A stretch of DNA of 64,000 nucleotides, taken from the NCBI GenBank assembly GCA_903877385.1, contig CAIRDP010000061.1, forward strand, positions 108,566-172,565, read 5' to 3'. The DNA is from an uncultured Bacteroidales bacterium. Lineage in GTDB: Bacteria; Bacteroidota; Bacteroidia; Bacteroidales; FEN-979. Below are positions 52,574-61,717 of this stretch, one piece after another. Made by a program: the position numbers and the translations under genes. Position 1 is the stretch's first letter; each line of letters begins with the position of its first letter. The notes under the pieces are model-generated. The model made no database searches. It saw nothing but the letters and a program-made list of their open reading frames with translations, and was not told the DNA's origin.

Positions 52574-54010
52574 CTATTTAAGCAAAACTTTCACTGCCGG
52601 GAACGATCTTCCCCTGCTGTTGTTCAGCAAAAGTACATAAAGTCCGCCAGGCATGCCATCCTTGTTAATAAAACAGCTTCTGCCCGTGAAGCTGCCGCTG
52701 AGGCATTTGCGGCCAAGCGGATCATTGACGGAAAATGTAAATCTTTCGTCCTGGTCTGTCCCGGGAATTGAAACAGAAAACCCTTCACTGGCAGGGTTCG
52801 GACTTACCAGAACATTCAAGCCTGCCGGGTTCTCCTTAATCCCCGTACCTTCACATTTTACATCCACCGGGCTGCCCCAGCTTTCATTTCCTTTGCTGTA
52901 GTATTTCAACTCCAGCCATTCTCCGGTGGAATGACCCTCAGTTGTCATCCCGGTCATGCCAAGCCCCGGGGCAAAATAACTGTTCCCCGCAACCAAAACC
53001 CCGCCTCCGCCACCCGATTTCCAGCAGCTGTCGGCAGTATAATACCAGTACTGGCCATACCTGGAGTAAGAAGTACTGCGCTGGTTATACTGATGATAGA
53101 TGATGTCATGAGCCCAAACCCCGTCTTTCTCCCCGGGTAACCTGACCAGGTATGTATTGTTCCATGTTTCAGAATAGTTGTACTTCCAGTCAACAGTATC
53201 GGTGTAAACCGTGTCGACCGGGTATTCCCATACATGCTGTATATGCATACACCGACTGAAAGTGTATGTTACGCTTAAGGAATCCGCTGTCCAGTTAACG
53301 CCCAGGACTTTCCGTATTTCGGTCGTGTCGAAATGACGGGGATAGGCAATATCCTTCCTGTGATAATAATGAAACTCATCACCAGGGGAAAAGTTGAAAA
53401 CATCCTGCCAGCGGGTGCATTGCTGAAACCCTGCTTCGGGAGAAGTCTTTCCGGCCAGGGTATATAAGGATGATAATGCAGGGACCATATAAACGTCGGG
53501 CATCAGGCAAAGACCATAATGTTTTGAAAGCCGGATTGACTGCACGCTTCCCCTGGAGGAGCCGCTCAGGGAGATCAGTTTGACCGAATCGGCCATCCCC
53601 ATAACCGTATCAAGCCTGATATCCGACACAGTCGCAGTTATCGTGCTGCCTCCGGCTGAGCTGTAAAACACCCAGGAATCGTTCAGCCCGGCCCTGGTAT
53701 TGATCCAGACTGAATCATCCGAACTGTTGAAGAAACAAAACCGGCCATCGGATTTCGCGATCACCCTGTTCCCCAGCAGGGAGCCATGCAGGCTGTCGAG
53801 GCAGGCTCCCGAAAGCCCGCGTAATACATTGTAGGAATAATATATGGTGTCGCCGGCCCTCGCCGAAAACGCGGAGTCCAGCCTGAACGCAGCCATCCTG
53901 CCACTGTCGGCAACATAAAACGTTTTACCTGGGGAGCAGATATTCCTCCAGTTCTGAGCAGGCACACTAAAGCCTGAAAAAACCATGATGACCAGCAGCA
54001 GGCGTTTCAT
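52574..54010 (-). CDS. T9SS-exported protein of unknown function
   Basis: 478 residues with a signal peptide (MKRLLLVIMVFSGFSVPAQ). A Tyr/Trp/Ser-rich body of about 380 residues follows, with HYYHRKDIAYPRHFDTTEIRKV and a Gly-rich segment SGGGGGVLVAGNSYFAPGLG. Residues 400-478 are a T9SS type A sorting domain (LVSPNPASEGFSVSIPGT to PGGLYVLLLN). The protein should be exported and surface-anchored or released. I do not recognise the body. Close spacing suggests co-transcription with the following two minus-strand genes. Confidence 0.8.
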   Translation of the reverse strand: MKRLLLVIMVFSGFSVPAQNWRNICSPGKTFYVADSGRMAAFRLDSAFSARAGDTIYYSYNVLRGLSGACLDSLHGSLLGNRVIAKSDGRFCFFNSSDDSVWINTRAGLNDSWVFYSSAGGSTITATVSDIRLDTVMGMADSVKLISLSGSSRGSVQSIRLSKHYGLCLMPDVYMVPALSSLYTLAGKTSPEAGFQQCTRWQDVFNFSPGDEFHYYHRKDIAYPRHFDTTEIRKVLGVNWTADSLSVTYTFSRCMHIQHVWEYPVDTVYTDTVDWKYNYSETWNNTYLVRLPGEKDGVWAHDIIYHQYNQRSTSYSRYGQYWYYTADSCWKSGGGGGVLVAGNSYFAPGLGMTGMTTEGHSTGEWLELKYYSKGNESWGSPVDVKCEGTGIKENPAGLNVLVSPNPASEGFSVSIPGTDQDERFTFSVNDPLGRKCLSGSFTGRSCFINKDGMPGGLYVLLLNNSRGRSFPAVKVLLK

Positions 54011-54163
54011 CGGGTAAGAATTTGAAGATGTAAGATACTAAAATTAAGAATACATTAGCAAGCTTTCGGGCTGTATTGTTGATATTTTGATATTTTTTGA
54101 GGATTGCCTGGTCCTGTGGGAAACAGAAATCCGCCTATATTTACAATTCAAATTCAAAATATC

Positions 54164-55576
54164 ATGAAGAATAATTTAACCCGGCGTGAAGCATTGAAAA
54201 CCCTTGGTCTGACGATAGGGGGTGCAGCAATCGGTGTTCAGGGATTTTCAAGGGTTACCGATAATACGGTTGAATATTCCCTTGGACTTGACGAGGTGTT
54301 CAAACCTATCGACAACCCCATGGGAAGGCCCATAACGGCCATCACATGCGGTGCGGGCAACAGGGGGAACGTTTATGGGGGATACGCAGCAAATTTTCCC
54401 GACCAGATCAGGATAGTGGGGGTTGCAGAACCCATCGCGATAAGGAATGATAGGTATACTAATATTCATCATATTCCCGAAGAAAACAGGTTCAAAACCT
54501 GGGAGGATGTTTTCAAAAGGCCAAAGTTTGCCGATGCGGTCATCATCACCATGCCCGATAACCTGCATTACCTGCCTTGCATGACGGCCCTTGAGATGGG
54601 CTATGACGTATTGCTTGAGAAGCCCATGGCCCAGACTGAACAACAATGCCGGGACATACTTGCCAAAGTAAAGAAGACGGGAAGGATTGTCGCCATATGC
54701 CATGTACTGAGGTACACTCCGTATTTCCTCAAGATGAAACAACTTATCGCCGATGGCGCAATAGGTGAACTGATCAGTTTTCAGCATATGGAGCCCATTT
54801 ACCATATCCATATGTCGCATTCCTATGTTCGGGGCAACTGGCATAATTCAAAGGAAACCACCCCCATAATCCTCGCCAAGTCATGCCATGACCTGGATAT
54901 CCTTCGCTGGATGATAGGCAAGCCCTGCAAAGACATTGTGGCCATGGGTGACCTCAAATGGTTCAGGAAAGAAAATGCCCCTGCCGGGAGTACCGGCCGC
55001 TGCATGGACGGCTGTACGGCCGAGGCAGGCTGCCCATACTCGGCTCTTAAGGTTTACGGGGGATCAAGGGACTGGACTTATGTTTTTGACCTGCCCGATG
55101 ATAAAGACAAGCAGCAGGCTGCCGTTATGGAATACCTCCGCACCACGAATTACGGTCGCTGTGTCTACCATATGGATAATGACCAGCCCGACCATTATAT
55201 CACTTCGATGAGGTTTGAAGGCAATATTACCGCGAACTTTTCCATGGAAGCGTTTACATCATACGGCGGAAGGAGGACCAGGGTTATGGGTGCCATGGGA
55301 GATATGGTTGGCGACATGGAAGAGCTGAACCTGAACGACTTCCGTACAGGTAAATTGGTGAAACTTGTGCCCAGGGCCGAAGATTTAGACCAGCTTAAGA
55401 ACAGCGGCCATGGAGGCGGTGACTGGAGCCTGATGCGTGATTTCATTCTTGCAGTTTCAAACCAGGATCCCAAATACCTGACCTCGACCATTGACCAGTC
55501 CATCGAAAGCCATGTCATGGGATTTGCTGCTGAGAAAAGCCGGCTTACAGGAACCGTAGTCCCGGTAACAATGTAA
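54164..55576 (+). CDS. Gfo/Idh/MocA-family oxidoreductase, Tat-exported
   Basis: 470 residues from the ATG at 54164; the frame is open upstream to 54104 with only a TTG. The chosen start gives a twin-arginine signal (TRREALKTLGL). The N-terminal Rossmann half has ITCGAGNRGNVYGGYA, and VLLEKPMAQT supplies the catalytic-region Lys-Pro. A conserved insertion RCMDGCTAEAGCPYSALK has three Cys and matches the subfamily with CP-x-x-A motifs. Members oxidise or epimerise sugars with bound NAD(P). The export signal suggests periplasmic action on a glycan product. Its promoter and substrate are not clear. Confidence 0.88.
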   Translation: MKNNLTRREALKTLGLTIGGAAIGVQGFSRVTDNTVEYSLGLDEVFKPIDNPMGRPITAITCGAGNRGNVYGGYAANFPDQIRIVGVAEPIAIRNDRYTNIHHIPEENRFKTWEDVFKRPKFADAVIITMPDNLHYLPCMTALEMGYDVLLEKPMAQTEQQCRDILAKVKKTGRIVAICHVLRYTPYFLKMKQLIADGAIGELISFQHMEPIYHIHMSHSYVRGNWHNSKETTPIILAKSCHDLDILRWMIGKPCKDIVAMGDLKWFRKENAPAGSTGRCMDGCTAEAGCPYSALKVYGGSRDWTYVFDLPDDKDKQQAAVMEYLRTTNYGRCVYHMDNDQPDHYITSMRFEGNITANFSMEAFTSYGGRRTRVMGAMGDMVGDMEELNLNDFRTGKLVKLVPRAEDLDQLKNSGHGGGDWSLMRDFILAVSNQDPKYLTSTIDQSIESHVMGFAAEKSRLTGTVVPVTM

Positions 55577-55596
55577 GTTTCACCAGGAATTGTTAT

Positions 55597-55760
55597 AAAA
55601 ACGAACGCCCCGTGAAGGGGCGTTCAAGCATTCTTGCTTTTATCCGTTAAACGGATCTTTTTATTGAGCCGTGGGCTCTCTGAAGCGCATCAGGGTTTCC
55701 CCTGATGTGTGAAAACTCGAAATTTCAATCTGTTTTTCTTTCTTTTTTCAGATTAGTTTA
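55597..55760 (-). ncRNA. Candidate structured small RNA of about 164 nt
   Basis: On the minus strand five hairpins follow each other: CATCAGGG-gaaa-CCCTGATG (55707-55688; GNRA loop), GAGCC-cac-GGCTC (55678-55666), ATCCGT-tta-ACGGAT (55656-55642), AAGCA-agaa-TGCTT (55639-55626) and GAACGCCCC-ttcac-GGGGCGTTC (55625-55603). The last is followed at once by GTTTTTATAAC, so it is a good Rho-independent terminator for minus-strand transcription. A Bacteroidota-type promoter at 55794-55764 sits just upstream. All stems are perfect. A 9-codon reading frame opening ATGCGCTTC lies after hairpin 1. No known family was identified; Rfam comparison is needed. Confidence 0.6.
55603..55625 (-). terminator. 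Rho-independent terminator of the RNA candidate
   Basis: Nine-base perfect stem (GAACGCCCC/GGGGCGTTC) with a 5-base loop. On the minus strand it is followed by GTTTTTATAAC. On the plus strand it is followed by AAGCATTC, so it is not a terminator for the Gfo/Idh gene. Confidence 0.75.
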
Positions 55761-55763
55761 TTA

Positions 55764-55794
55764 CAAATGTAAGCATGGCTGAACATCTTGTCAA
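55764..55794 (-). promoter_or_regulatory. Promoter of the minus-strand RNA candidate
   Basis: On the minus strand TTG (55794-55792) and TACATTTG (55771-55764) are separated by 20 bases, matching the Bacteroidota -33/-7 consensus. Transcription would start near 55760. Confidence 0.6.
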
Positions 55795-55860
55795 GTGGTT
55801 TAACATTAATTAACATCCCTTAACATTTTACTTCCCGGATTAATTTTCCTGACCCCTTTT

Positions 55861-55890
55861 TTGTTTTTATTTAGAATTATTATAAATTTG
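55861..55890 (+). promoter_or_regulatory. Promoter of the aromatic degradation operon
   Basis: TTG (55861-55863) and TAAATTTG (55883-55890), 19 bases apart, 18 bases before the CoA-transferase ATG at 55909. It matches the consensus fully. Confidence 0.7.
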
Positions 55891-55908
55891 TGAAAGATTC
55901 TTTTATCA

Positions 55909-56601
55909 ATGAACAAGGTAGTTAAAAATGCACAGGAAGCGATCCTCGGGATCGAATCCAATATGACACTGATGCTGGGTGGTTTCGGTCTTTGCGGAAT
56001 TCCCGAGAATTGTATCGAGGCCCTTGCAGCATCGGATATTACAGGTCTTACCTGTATCTCAAACAATGCAGGTGTCGACGGCTTCGGGTTGGGAATGCTC
56101 CTTCGTAAACACCAGATCAGGAAGATGATCTCTTCGTACGTAGGTGAGAATAAGGAATTTGAACGTCAGCTCTTAAGCGGAGAACTGGAAGTGGAGCTCA
56201 TTCCCCAGGGCACCCTGGCCGAACGCTGCCGCGCAGGCGGAGCCGGGATCCCGGCATTTTACGTTCCTGCCGGTTACGGGACCGAGGTGGCTATAGGCAA
56301 ACCTGTGCGGCAGTTTGGCGATAAAATGTACCTGGAGGAACAATGGCTCAAAGCAGATTTCGCCATAGTAAAAGCCTGGAAAGGTGATACAAACGGCAAC
56401 TTGGTTTACAGGAATGTGGCCAATAACTTTAACCAGGCAATGGCTATGGCAGGAAGGATCACTATAGCGGAAGTGGAGGAATTGGTACCTGTGGGCAGCC
56501 TCGATCCCAACCATATACATACGCCGGGGGTGTTTGTACAAAGGATATTCCAGGGTAGCAAGTATGAAAAGAGGATTGAGTTCTCCACAACAAGAGAGTA
56601 A
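55909..56601 (+). CDS. scoA: 3-oxoacid CoA-transferase subunit A
   Basis: 230 residues of the family I CoA-transferase alpha fold. Conserved phrases are [68 protein letters not shown] and [21 protein letters not shown]. It activates acetoacetate to acetoacetyl-CoA using succinyl-CoA (or acyl-CoA) with subunit B, and is the first gene of an aromatic degradation operon; acetoacetate is the product of the fumarylacetoacetase at 59766. 20 bases separate it from subunit B. LpsI/AtoD-type alternatives are excluded only by context. Confidence 0.93.
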   Translation: MNKVVKNAQEAILGIESNMTLMLGGFGLCGIPENCIEALAASDITGLTCISNNAGVDGFGLGMLLRKHQIRKMISSYVGENKEFERQLLSGELEVELIPQGTLAERCRAGGAGIPAFYVPAGYGTEVAIGKPVRQFGDKMYLEEQWLKADFAIVKAWKGDTNGNLVYRNVANNFNQAMAMAGRITIAEVEELVPVGSLDPNHIHTPGVFVQRIFQGSKYEKRIEFSTTRE

Positions 56602-56621
56602 TAACAATTTAGAAGTTCACT

Positions 56622-57278
56622 ATGGCACTTGATAAAAACGGAATAGCAAAACGCATAGCCCGGGAACTGCACGACGGGTATTACGTTAACCTGGGAATAG
56701 GCATCCCCACCCTTGTGGCAAATTATGTTCCAAAAGGCATGCAGATCATTCTGCAATCTGAAAACGGGCTCCTTGGAATCGGCCCCTTCCCGACCAAAGA
56801 CGAGGTTGACCCCGACCTGATCAATGCCGGGAAGCAAACTATCACAGCCCTGCCTGGTTCGGCATTTTTCGACTCTTCAATGAGCTTTGCCATGATACGG
56901 GGGGGGCATATCGACCTGACTGTTCTGGGCGCTTTCGAAGTTTCCGAAACCGGCGATATTGCCAGCTGGAAGATCCCGGGCAAACTGGTCAAGGGAATGG
57001 GTGGAGCCATGGACCTGGTGGCATCAGCCCGCAATATCATCGTCGCCATGATGCATACCAATCCCCAGGGAGAATCGAAGCTTCTTAAAAAATGCACCCT
57101 CCCGCTCACCGGGGTGGGCGTTGTAAAACGGATTGTTTCGGACCTTGCCGTCCTGGATGTCACCCCCGATGGGTTTAAACTTCTTGAACGTGCACCGGGT
57201 GTTACTGTCGAACAGATCATAGCCGCCACCGAAGGCCGCCTTATCGTCGAAGGCGACATCCCGGAAATAACAATTTAA
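56622..57278 (+). CDS. scoB: 3-oxoacid CoA-transferase subunit B
   Basis: 218 residues. The catalytic Glu47 lies in QSENGLLGIGPFP (SENG motif), which forms the glutamyl-CoA intermediate. GGHIDLTVLGAFEVSETGDIA is the conserved middle region. It pairs with subunit A. The stop is 23 bases before the homogentisate dioxygenase gene; the short spacer carries TTTCACTATTTCGCTATTT, a copy of the dispersed octamer repeat. Confidence 0.94.
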   Translation: MALDKNGIAKRIARELHDGYYVNLGIGIPTLVANYVPKGMQIILQSENGLLGIGPFPTKDEVDPDLINAGKQTITALPGSAFFDSSMSFAMIRGGHIDLTVLGAFEVSETGDIASWKIPGKLVKGMGGAMDLVASARNIIVAMMHTNPQGESKLLKKCTLPLTGVGVVKRIVSDLAVLDVTPDGFKLLERAPGVTVEQIIAATEGRLIVEGDIPEITI

Positions 57279-57301
57279 TTTCACTATTTCGCTATTTAAT
57301 T

Positions 57302-58465
57302 ATGCCCCACTATTATAAACTCGGCAATATTCCTCCCAAACGGCATATCGCTTTCCGCAAACCCGACGGAAGCCTGTATGCCGAACAGCTTGTGTCGACC
57401 GAAGGTTTTTCAGACCTGTCTTCCCTGGTTTACCATTGCAACCCGCCTGCACAGGTCCTGAAGATCGACCCGGCCTATTCAGTTGCCCCGGTGATAGCCG
57501 AGGCCGACAATATGCAGCACAGGCTGTTCAAAGGCCTGGAGATACCCCCGGCCGACGATTACCATGAAAGCCGGGTGACTGTCCTGGTTAATGACGACTG
57601 CCATATCAGCCTGGCTGCGCCCCGCCAATCAATGAAGGATTACTTCTTTAAAAATTCAGGAGCCGATGAAATGGTTTTTGTCCACAAGGGCGCAGGCATC
57701 CTCAAAACCATGTACGGCAACATCCCCTTCAAACCCGGCGACCACCTTGTCATCCCGAGAGGGGTCATTTACCAGTTCACATTCTCATCAGCCAGCAACA
57801 ACTTATTTATTGTCGAATCAAACCAGCCCCTGAGGTTCCCGAAACGTTATGTAAATAAAGCCGGACAGCTGCTCGAACATGCGCCTTATTGCGAGCGCGA
57901 CATCCGCAAACCCATGGAACTTGAAACCCATACCGCAAAAGGCGACTTCCTTGTAAGGATCAAACGCGGAGGCAGGATCTGGCCTTATCATTACGCCACC
58001 CATCCTTTCGATCTTATCGGCTGGGACGGATATCATTTTCCCTATGCCTTGTCGATCTACGATTTTGAACCGATAACCGGACGGCTCCATCAGCCCCCGC
58101 CTGTGCACCAAACGTTTGAAACGCCCTCATTCGTTGTTTGCGCCTTCGTTCCCAGGCTTTATGATTACCACCCCCTGTCGATCCCTGCCCCGTACAACCA
58201 CAGCAACGTCGATTCGGATGAGGTGCTTTACTATGTTGAAGGAGATTTTATGAGCCGCAATAATATCAGGCAGGGATATATCACCCTGCACCCCAAAGGC
58301 ATTGTTCACGGCCCGCATCCGGGAGCCGTGGAGCGCAGCATTGGCGCTAAAGAGACTAAAGAACTGGCCATTATGGTGGATACCTTCAGGCCGCTGATGA
58401 TTACTGAACAGGCATTCAAGATAGAAGACCCGGAGTATTACACATCATGGTTAGAAAAAGAATGA
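57302..58465 (+). CDS. hmgA: Homogentisate 1,2-dioxygenase
   Basis: 387 residues, a cupin-fold iron dioxygenase that opens the homogentisate ring to 4-maleylacetoacetate. It has PHYYKLGNIPPKRHIAFRKPDG at the start, two beta-sandwich domains, and near the C-terminus the iron ligand region (DSDEVLYYVEGDF with the Glu, and HPKGIVHGPHPG with His). It is shorter than human HGD (445 residues) but matches the compact form of Bacteroidota. O2 is needed. The next step, maleylacetoacetate isomerase, has no gene in the window. Confidence 0.92.
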   Translation: MPHYYKLGNIPPKRHIAFRKPDGSLYAEQLVSTEGFSDLSSLVYHCNPPAQVLKIDPAYSVAPVIAEADNMQHRLFKGLEIPPADDYHESRVTVLVNDDCHISLAAPRQSMKDYFFKNSGADEMVFVHKGAGILKTMYGNIPFKPGDHLVIPRGVIYQFTFSSASNNLFIVESNQPLRFPKRYVNKAGQLLEHAPYCERDIRKPMELETHTAKGDFLVRIKRGGRIWPYHYATHPFDLIGWDGYHFPYALSIYDFEPITGRLHQPPPVHQTFETPSFVVCAFVPRLYDYHPLSIPAPYNHSNVDSDEVLYYVEGDFMSRNNIRQGYITLHPKGIVHGPHPGAVERSIGAKETKELAIMVDTFRPLMITEQAFKIEDPEYYTSWLEKE

Positions 58466-58556
58466 ATTTCGAATATTGAACAACGAATTTCGAATTTCAA
58501 AGCTCAGTATTATTTTAAGTTCAACTTCAATGTTCGATATTCAATATTCTTTTTTT
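58464..58556. repeat. AT-rich inverted/direct repeat element
   Basis: Between hmgA and the HPP dioxygenase gene. GAATTTCGAA-type units repeat directly at 58464-58500 (AATTTCGAATATTG, AATTTCGAATTTC), and GAATATTGAA (58471-58480) pairs with TTCAATATTC (58540-58549) so the spacer can fold into a long imperfect hairpin. It lies inside an operon and may affect mRNA stability. Confidence 0.5.
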
Positions 58557-58590
58557 TCTGATCAAGTATTAATCGCTTAAACAAATAAAT

Positions 58591-59697
58591 ATGGCAACAA
58601 ATAACAACACCGATTTCCTTCCCATCAACGGGACCGATTATATAGAATTTTATGTGGGAAACGCCAAACAGGCGGCCCATTATTACCAGGCCGCATTCGG
58701 GTTTCAGCCATTGGCTTATGCCGGGTTGGAGACAGGTCTTAAAGACCGCACATCTTACGTTCTGAGGCAGGGTAAGATCACCTTTGTATTCACCAGTTCC
58801 CTGCTGCCGGGGTCCCCTATTGCAGAACATTGCAAACTGCATGGCGACGGCATCAAGGTAATAGCCCTTTGGGTTGATGATGCCCGTATGTCGCATGAAG
58901 AAACCGTTAAGCGGGGAGCCATATCCTGCCAGGAACCTTCCACCTCCTGTGACGGGAATGGCAAGGTAGTGAGCTCGGGAATTCACACCTACGGCGAAAC
59001 TCTGCATGTTTTTGTTGAAAGGAAAAATTACAAAGGAGTTTTTCTTCCCGGTTTTGTAAAATGGGATCCTGTTTACAGGCCTCCTTCTGCCGGGCTAAAG
59101 TATGTGGATCACATAGTCGGCAATGTCGGATGGGGTGAGATGGAGACCTGGGTTAAATTTTACCACGATGTGATGGGGTTCAACCAGCTGATCTCCTTCG
59201 ACGACAAGGATATTTCAACCGAGTATACTGCCCTGATGAGCAAGGTGATGGCCAGCAGCAATATGTATATCAAGTTCCCTATTAACGAACCGGCCAAAGG
59301 CAAGAAAAAATCCCAGATCGAGGAATATATTGAATTCTACCAGGGTGCCGGGGCTCAGCATGTGGCTATGGCGACCGACAATATCCTTGAGACGGTAAGT
59401 GAGCTGAAAAACAGGGGAGTAGAATTTCTCAGGGTCCCCGACAGCTATTACGATACGCTTATGGAAAGGGTAGGAAAAATTGATGAATCACTTGCACCGA
59501 TCAGAGAACACGGCATACTTGTTGACCGTGATGAAGACGGCTACCTCCTCCAGATCTTCAGCAAGCCTGTGCAGGACAGGCCAACGGTTTTTTTCGAGAT
59601 CATCCAGCGAAAGGGAGCAAAATCGTTCGGCAAAGGCAACTTCAAAGCCCTTTTCGAATCCATAGAACTTGAGCAGGGGAAAAGGGGAACTTTGTAA
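58591..59697 (+). CDS. hppD: 4-hydroxyphenylpyruvate dioxygenase
   Basis: 368 residues, a two-domain vicinal-oxygen-chelate enzyme. The metal site is formed by His in LKYVDHIVGNVGWGEM, His in GAQHVAMATDNI and Glu in TVFFEIIQRKG, all in the C-terminal domain. LLQIFSKPVQDRPT is the typical end. It converts 4-hydroxyphenylpyruvate to homogentisate. It sits 125 bases after hmgA; no separate promoter of consensus form was found in the spacer. Confidence 0.95.
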   Translation: MATNNNTDFLPINGTDYIEFYVGNAKQAAHYYQAAFGFQPLAYAGLETGLKDRTSYVLRQGKITFVFTSSLLPGSPIAEHCKLHGDGIKVIALWVDDARMSHEETVKRGAISCQEPSTSCDGNGKVVSSGIHTYGETLHVFVERKNYKGVFLPGFVKWDPVYRPPSAGLKYVDHIVGNVGWGEMETWVKFYHDVMGFNQLISFDDKDISTEYTALMSKVMASSNMYIKFPINEPAKGKKKSQIEEYIEFYQGAGAQHVAMATDNILETVSELKNRGVEFLRVPDSYYDTLMERVGKIDESLAPIREHGILVDRDEDGYLLQIFSKPVQDRPTVFFEIIQRKGAKSFGKGNFKALFESIELEQGKRGTL

Positions 59698-59765
59698 AGA
59701 TGCGGCAAGAATTTACCGGGAGAGATTAGAATTTTACGAATATTGAGCAATTATCATGTAAAAGC

Positions 59766-61037
59766 ATGGATAAAATCACTGAATATCCACTGAAGTCCTG
59801 GCTCGATGTGAGCCCTGGCAGCGATTTCCCCATTCAGAACATCCCCTTCGGGATCTTTAAGGCCGGCCTTGCTTCCCCTCATGCCACTACACGTATAGGG
59901 AATACCGTGATTGACTTGTTTTCACTGGCCGAACATGGCTTTTTTGACGGGCTGGGGATCAATCCCGGGGTTTTCAACTCTCCTGACCTGAACCCATTTA
60001 TTAAGCTTGGTCCGCCTTACTGGCGCTCTTTGCGAAACCAGCTTGCCGTACTGTTCAGCGAAGGCAATACCCAGGCCCGTGAAAGGATCAGCGGGACCAC
60101 CGATGTGCTTTACAATGCAACATCGGTTCAAATGCTTCTTCCTGTCAGGGTGGGGGATTACACCGATTTTTATTCAAGCCTGGAACATGCCACCAATATA
60201 GGGATCATGTTCCGCGACCCTGCCAATGCGCTGCTTCCCAACTGGAAACACCTGCCTGTAGGTTACCATGGCCGGAGTTCGTCCATAGTAGTTTCGGGAA
60301 CGGCTATCCACCGTCCCAGGGGGCAAATAAAACCCGCAAACTCTGAAAGCCCTGTTTTCAGCCCTACCAGGGAGCTGGATTTTGAACTGGAAGTGGCATT
60401 TATTACCGGGAAGAAGACGGCTCTCGGATCATCGGTAAGCACTGCCAATGCTGAAGATCATATCTTTGGAATGCTGCTGTTCAACGACCTTTCGGCAAGG
60501 GATATCCAGAGGTGGGAGTACGTACCGCTGGGGCCTTTCCTGGCAAAGAATTTCGGATCGGTTGTTTCACCCTGGGTTGTGACCCTGGATGCCCTGGAAC
60601 CGTTCAGGGTCCCCGGGCCTGTTCAGGAACCGGAAGTGCTGCCTTATCTGCAGTTTACCGGCAACCATAATTTTAACATTCAGCTGGAAGTGTTCATCCA
60701 ACCCGAAGGCCAGGCCGAATTCAGGGTCTGTCACTCCAACTATAAATTTATGTACTGGAACCTGGTCCAGCAACTTGCCCATCAAACTGTGAACGGCTGT
60801 AACATTAACGTTGGCGACATGTATGCCTCGGGCACGGTGAGCGGCCCAGATCCGGGATCCTTCGGTTCCATGCTTGAAATTGCCTGGAAAGGCACAAAAC
60901 CGGTTAAAATGCCCGACGGCAGCGAACGCAGTTTTATCTGTGATAACGACACAGTGATCATGAGAGGTTACTGCGAGAAGCCCGGCTTAAGGATTGGCTT
61001 CGGGGAAGTGTCAGCAAAAATCCTCCCCTCAGTTTAA
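59766..61037 (+). CDS. fahA: Fumarylacetoacetase
   Basis: 423 residues. The N-terminal SH3-like domain (FGIFKAGLASPHATTRIGN) is followed by the FAH fold: VGYHGRSSSIVVSGT carries the catalytic His, and the Ca/Mg-binding and substrate residues lie in FELEVAFITG and LLFNDLSARDIQRWEYVPLGPF. It splits fumarylacetoacetate into fumarate and acetoacetate, the substrate of the CoA-transferase at the head of the operon. Length agrees with eukaryotic-type FAH. The gene is 68 bases after hppD and 11 bases before the flavin reductase. Confidence 0.95.
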   Translation: MDKITEYPLKSWLDVSPGSDFPIQNIPFGIFKAGLASPHATTRIGNTVIDLFSLAEHGFFDGLGINPGVFNSPDLNPFIKLGPPYWRSLRNQLAVLFSEGNTQARERISGTTDVLYNATSVQMLLPVRVGDYTDFYSSLEHATNIGIMFRDPANALLPNWKHLPVGYHGRSSSIVVSGTAIHRPRGQIKPANSESPVFSPTRELDFELEVAFITGKKTALGSSVSTANAEDHIFGMLLFNDLSARDIQRWEYVPLGPFLAKNFGSVVSPWVVTLDALEPFRVPGPVQEPEVLPYLQFTGNHNFNIQLEVFIQPEGQAEFRVCHSNYKFMYWNLVQQLAHQTVNGCNINVGDMYASGTVSGPDPGSFGSMLEIAWKGTKPVKMPDGSERSFICDNDTVIMRGYCEKPGLRIGFGEVSAKILPSV

Positions 61038-61048
61038 TTCCTCATCCT

Positions 61049-61696
61049 ATGGAAAACCAGACAGCAGAATACCTCCGCTTCGATCCCAAGGACCTGAGCA
61101 TCCCGAAACTCCAGGCACTGGTGCAGGGAGCCGTTGCTCCAAGGCCCATTGCCTTTGCCAGCACCATCGACCTGCTGGGAAGGCCAAACCTTTCGCCTTT
61201 CAGCTTTTTTAATGTGTTCGGGATGAACCCTCCCCTCCTGATCTTTTCACCTTCCCGAAGGGGGCGTGAAAATACCTTGAAAGACACTTACCTGAATGTT
61301 AAAGAAGTCCCCGAAGTTGTCATCAATGTGGTTAACTACAGCATGGTGCAAAAAGTAAGCGATGCCAGTGCCAATTTCCCCCGGGGAGTGAATGAATTTG
61401 AAAAGGCCGGATTCGGGATGATCCCTTCGGACCTTGTAAAACCTTTTCGTGTAAAGGAATCCCCTGTTCAGTTTGAATGCAGGGTACTGCAGCTTATTGA
61501 AACGGGAAGCGGGGGATCGGCCGGGAACCTTGTATTGTGTGAGATCCTCAGGATGCATGTAGATAAAAGCATACTGGATGAAACAGGAAAGATTGATCCC
61601 CGAAAGATTGACCTGGTAGGGCGTTTGGGAGGGGATTATTATGTAAGGGCTTCGGGGCCTGCCCTCTTCGAAGTAGCGAAACCTGAGGACTCATAG
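61049..61696 (+). CDS. Flavin reductase-like protein (FMN-binding split barrel)
   Basis: 215 residues, a split-barrel flavoprotein fold. QGAVAPRPIAFASTID and FSPSRRGRENTLKDTYLNVKEV are typical of the flavin reductase-like/DIM6-NTAB family. Family members reduce FMN or use it for redox work. Its position between fahA (11 bases) and the aromatic amino acid hydroxylase (21 bases) is conserved-looking operon packing, so it may support the hydroxylase, for instance by supplying reducing power to its cofactor. That role is inference. Confidence 0.85.
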   Translation: MENQTAEYLRFDPKDLSIPKLQALVQGAVAPRPIAFASTIDLLGRPNLSPFSFFNVFGMNPPLLIFSPSRRGRENTLKDTYLNVKEVPEVVINVVNYSMVQKVSDASANFPRGVNEFEKAGFGMIPSDLVKPFRVKESPVQFECRVLQLIETGSGGSAGNLVLCEILRMHVDKSILDETGKIDPRKIDLVGRLGGDYYVRASGPALFEVAKPEDS

Positions 61697-61717
61697 GGCG
61701 TTTAAAATAATGAATCC

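Larger units (their letters stand above)
55577..55908. other. 332-base spacer holding an RNA candidate and two promoters
   Basis: Between the Gfo/Idh stop and the CoA-transferase start. It contains the minus-strand RNA candidate (55597-55760), its promoter (55764-55794) and the plus-strand promoter of the aromatic operon (55861-55890). No protein gene is seen. Confidence 0.6.

Noticed and set aside
55603-55625. Considered as the terminator of the Gfo/Idh gene
   Set aside because: The T run lies on the minus-strand side; on the plus strand the hairpin is followed by AAGCATTC.
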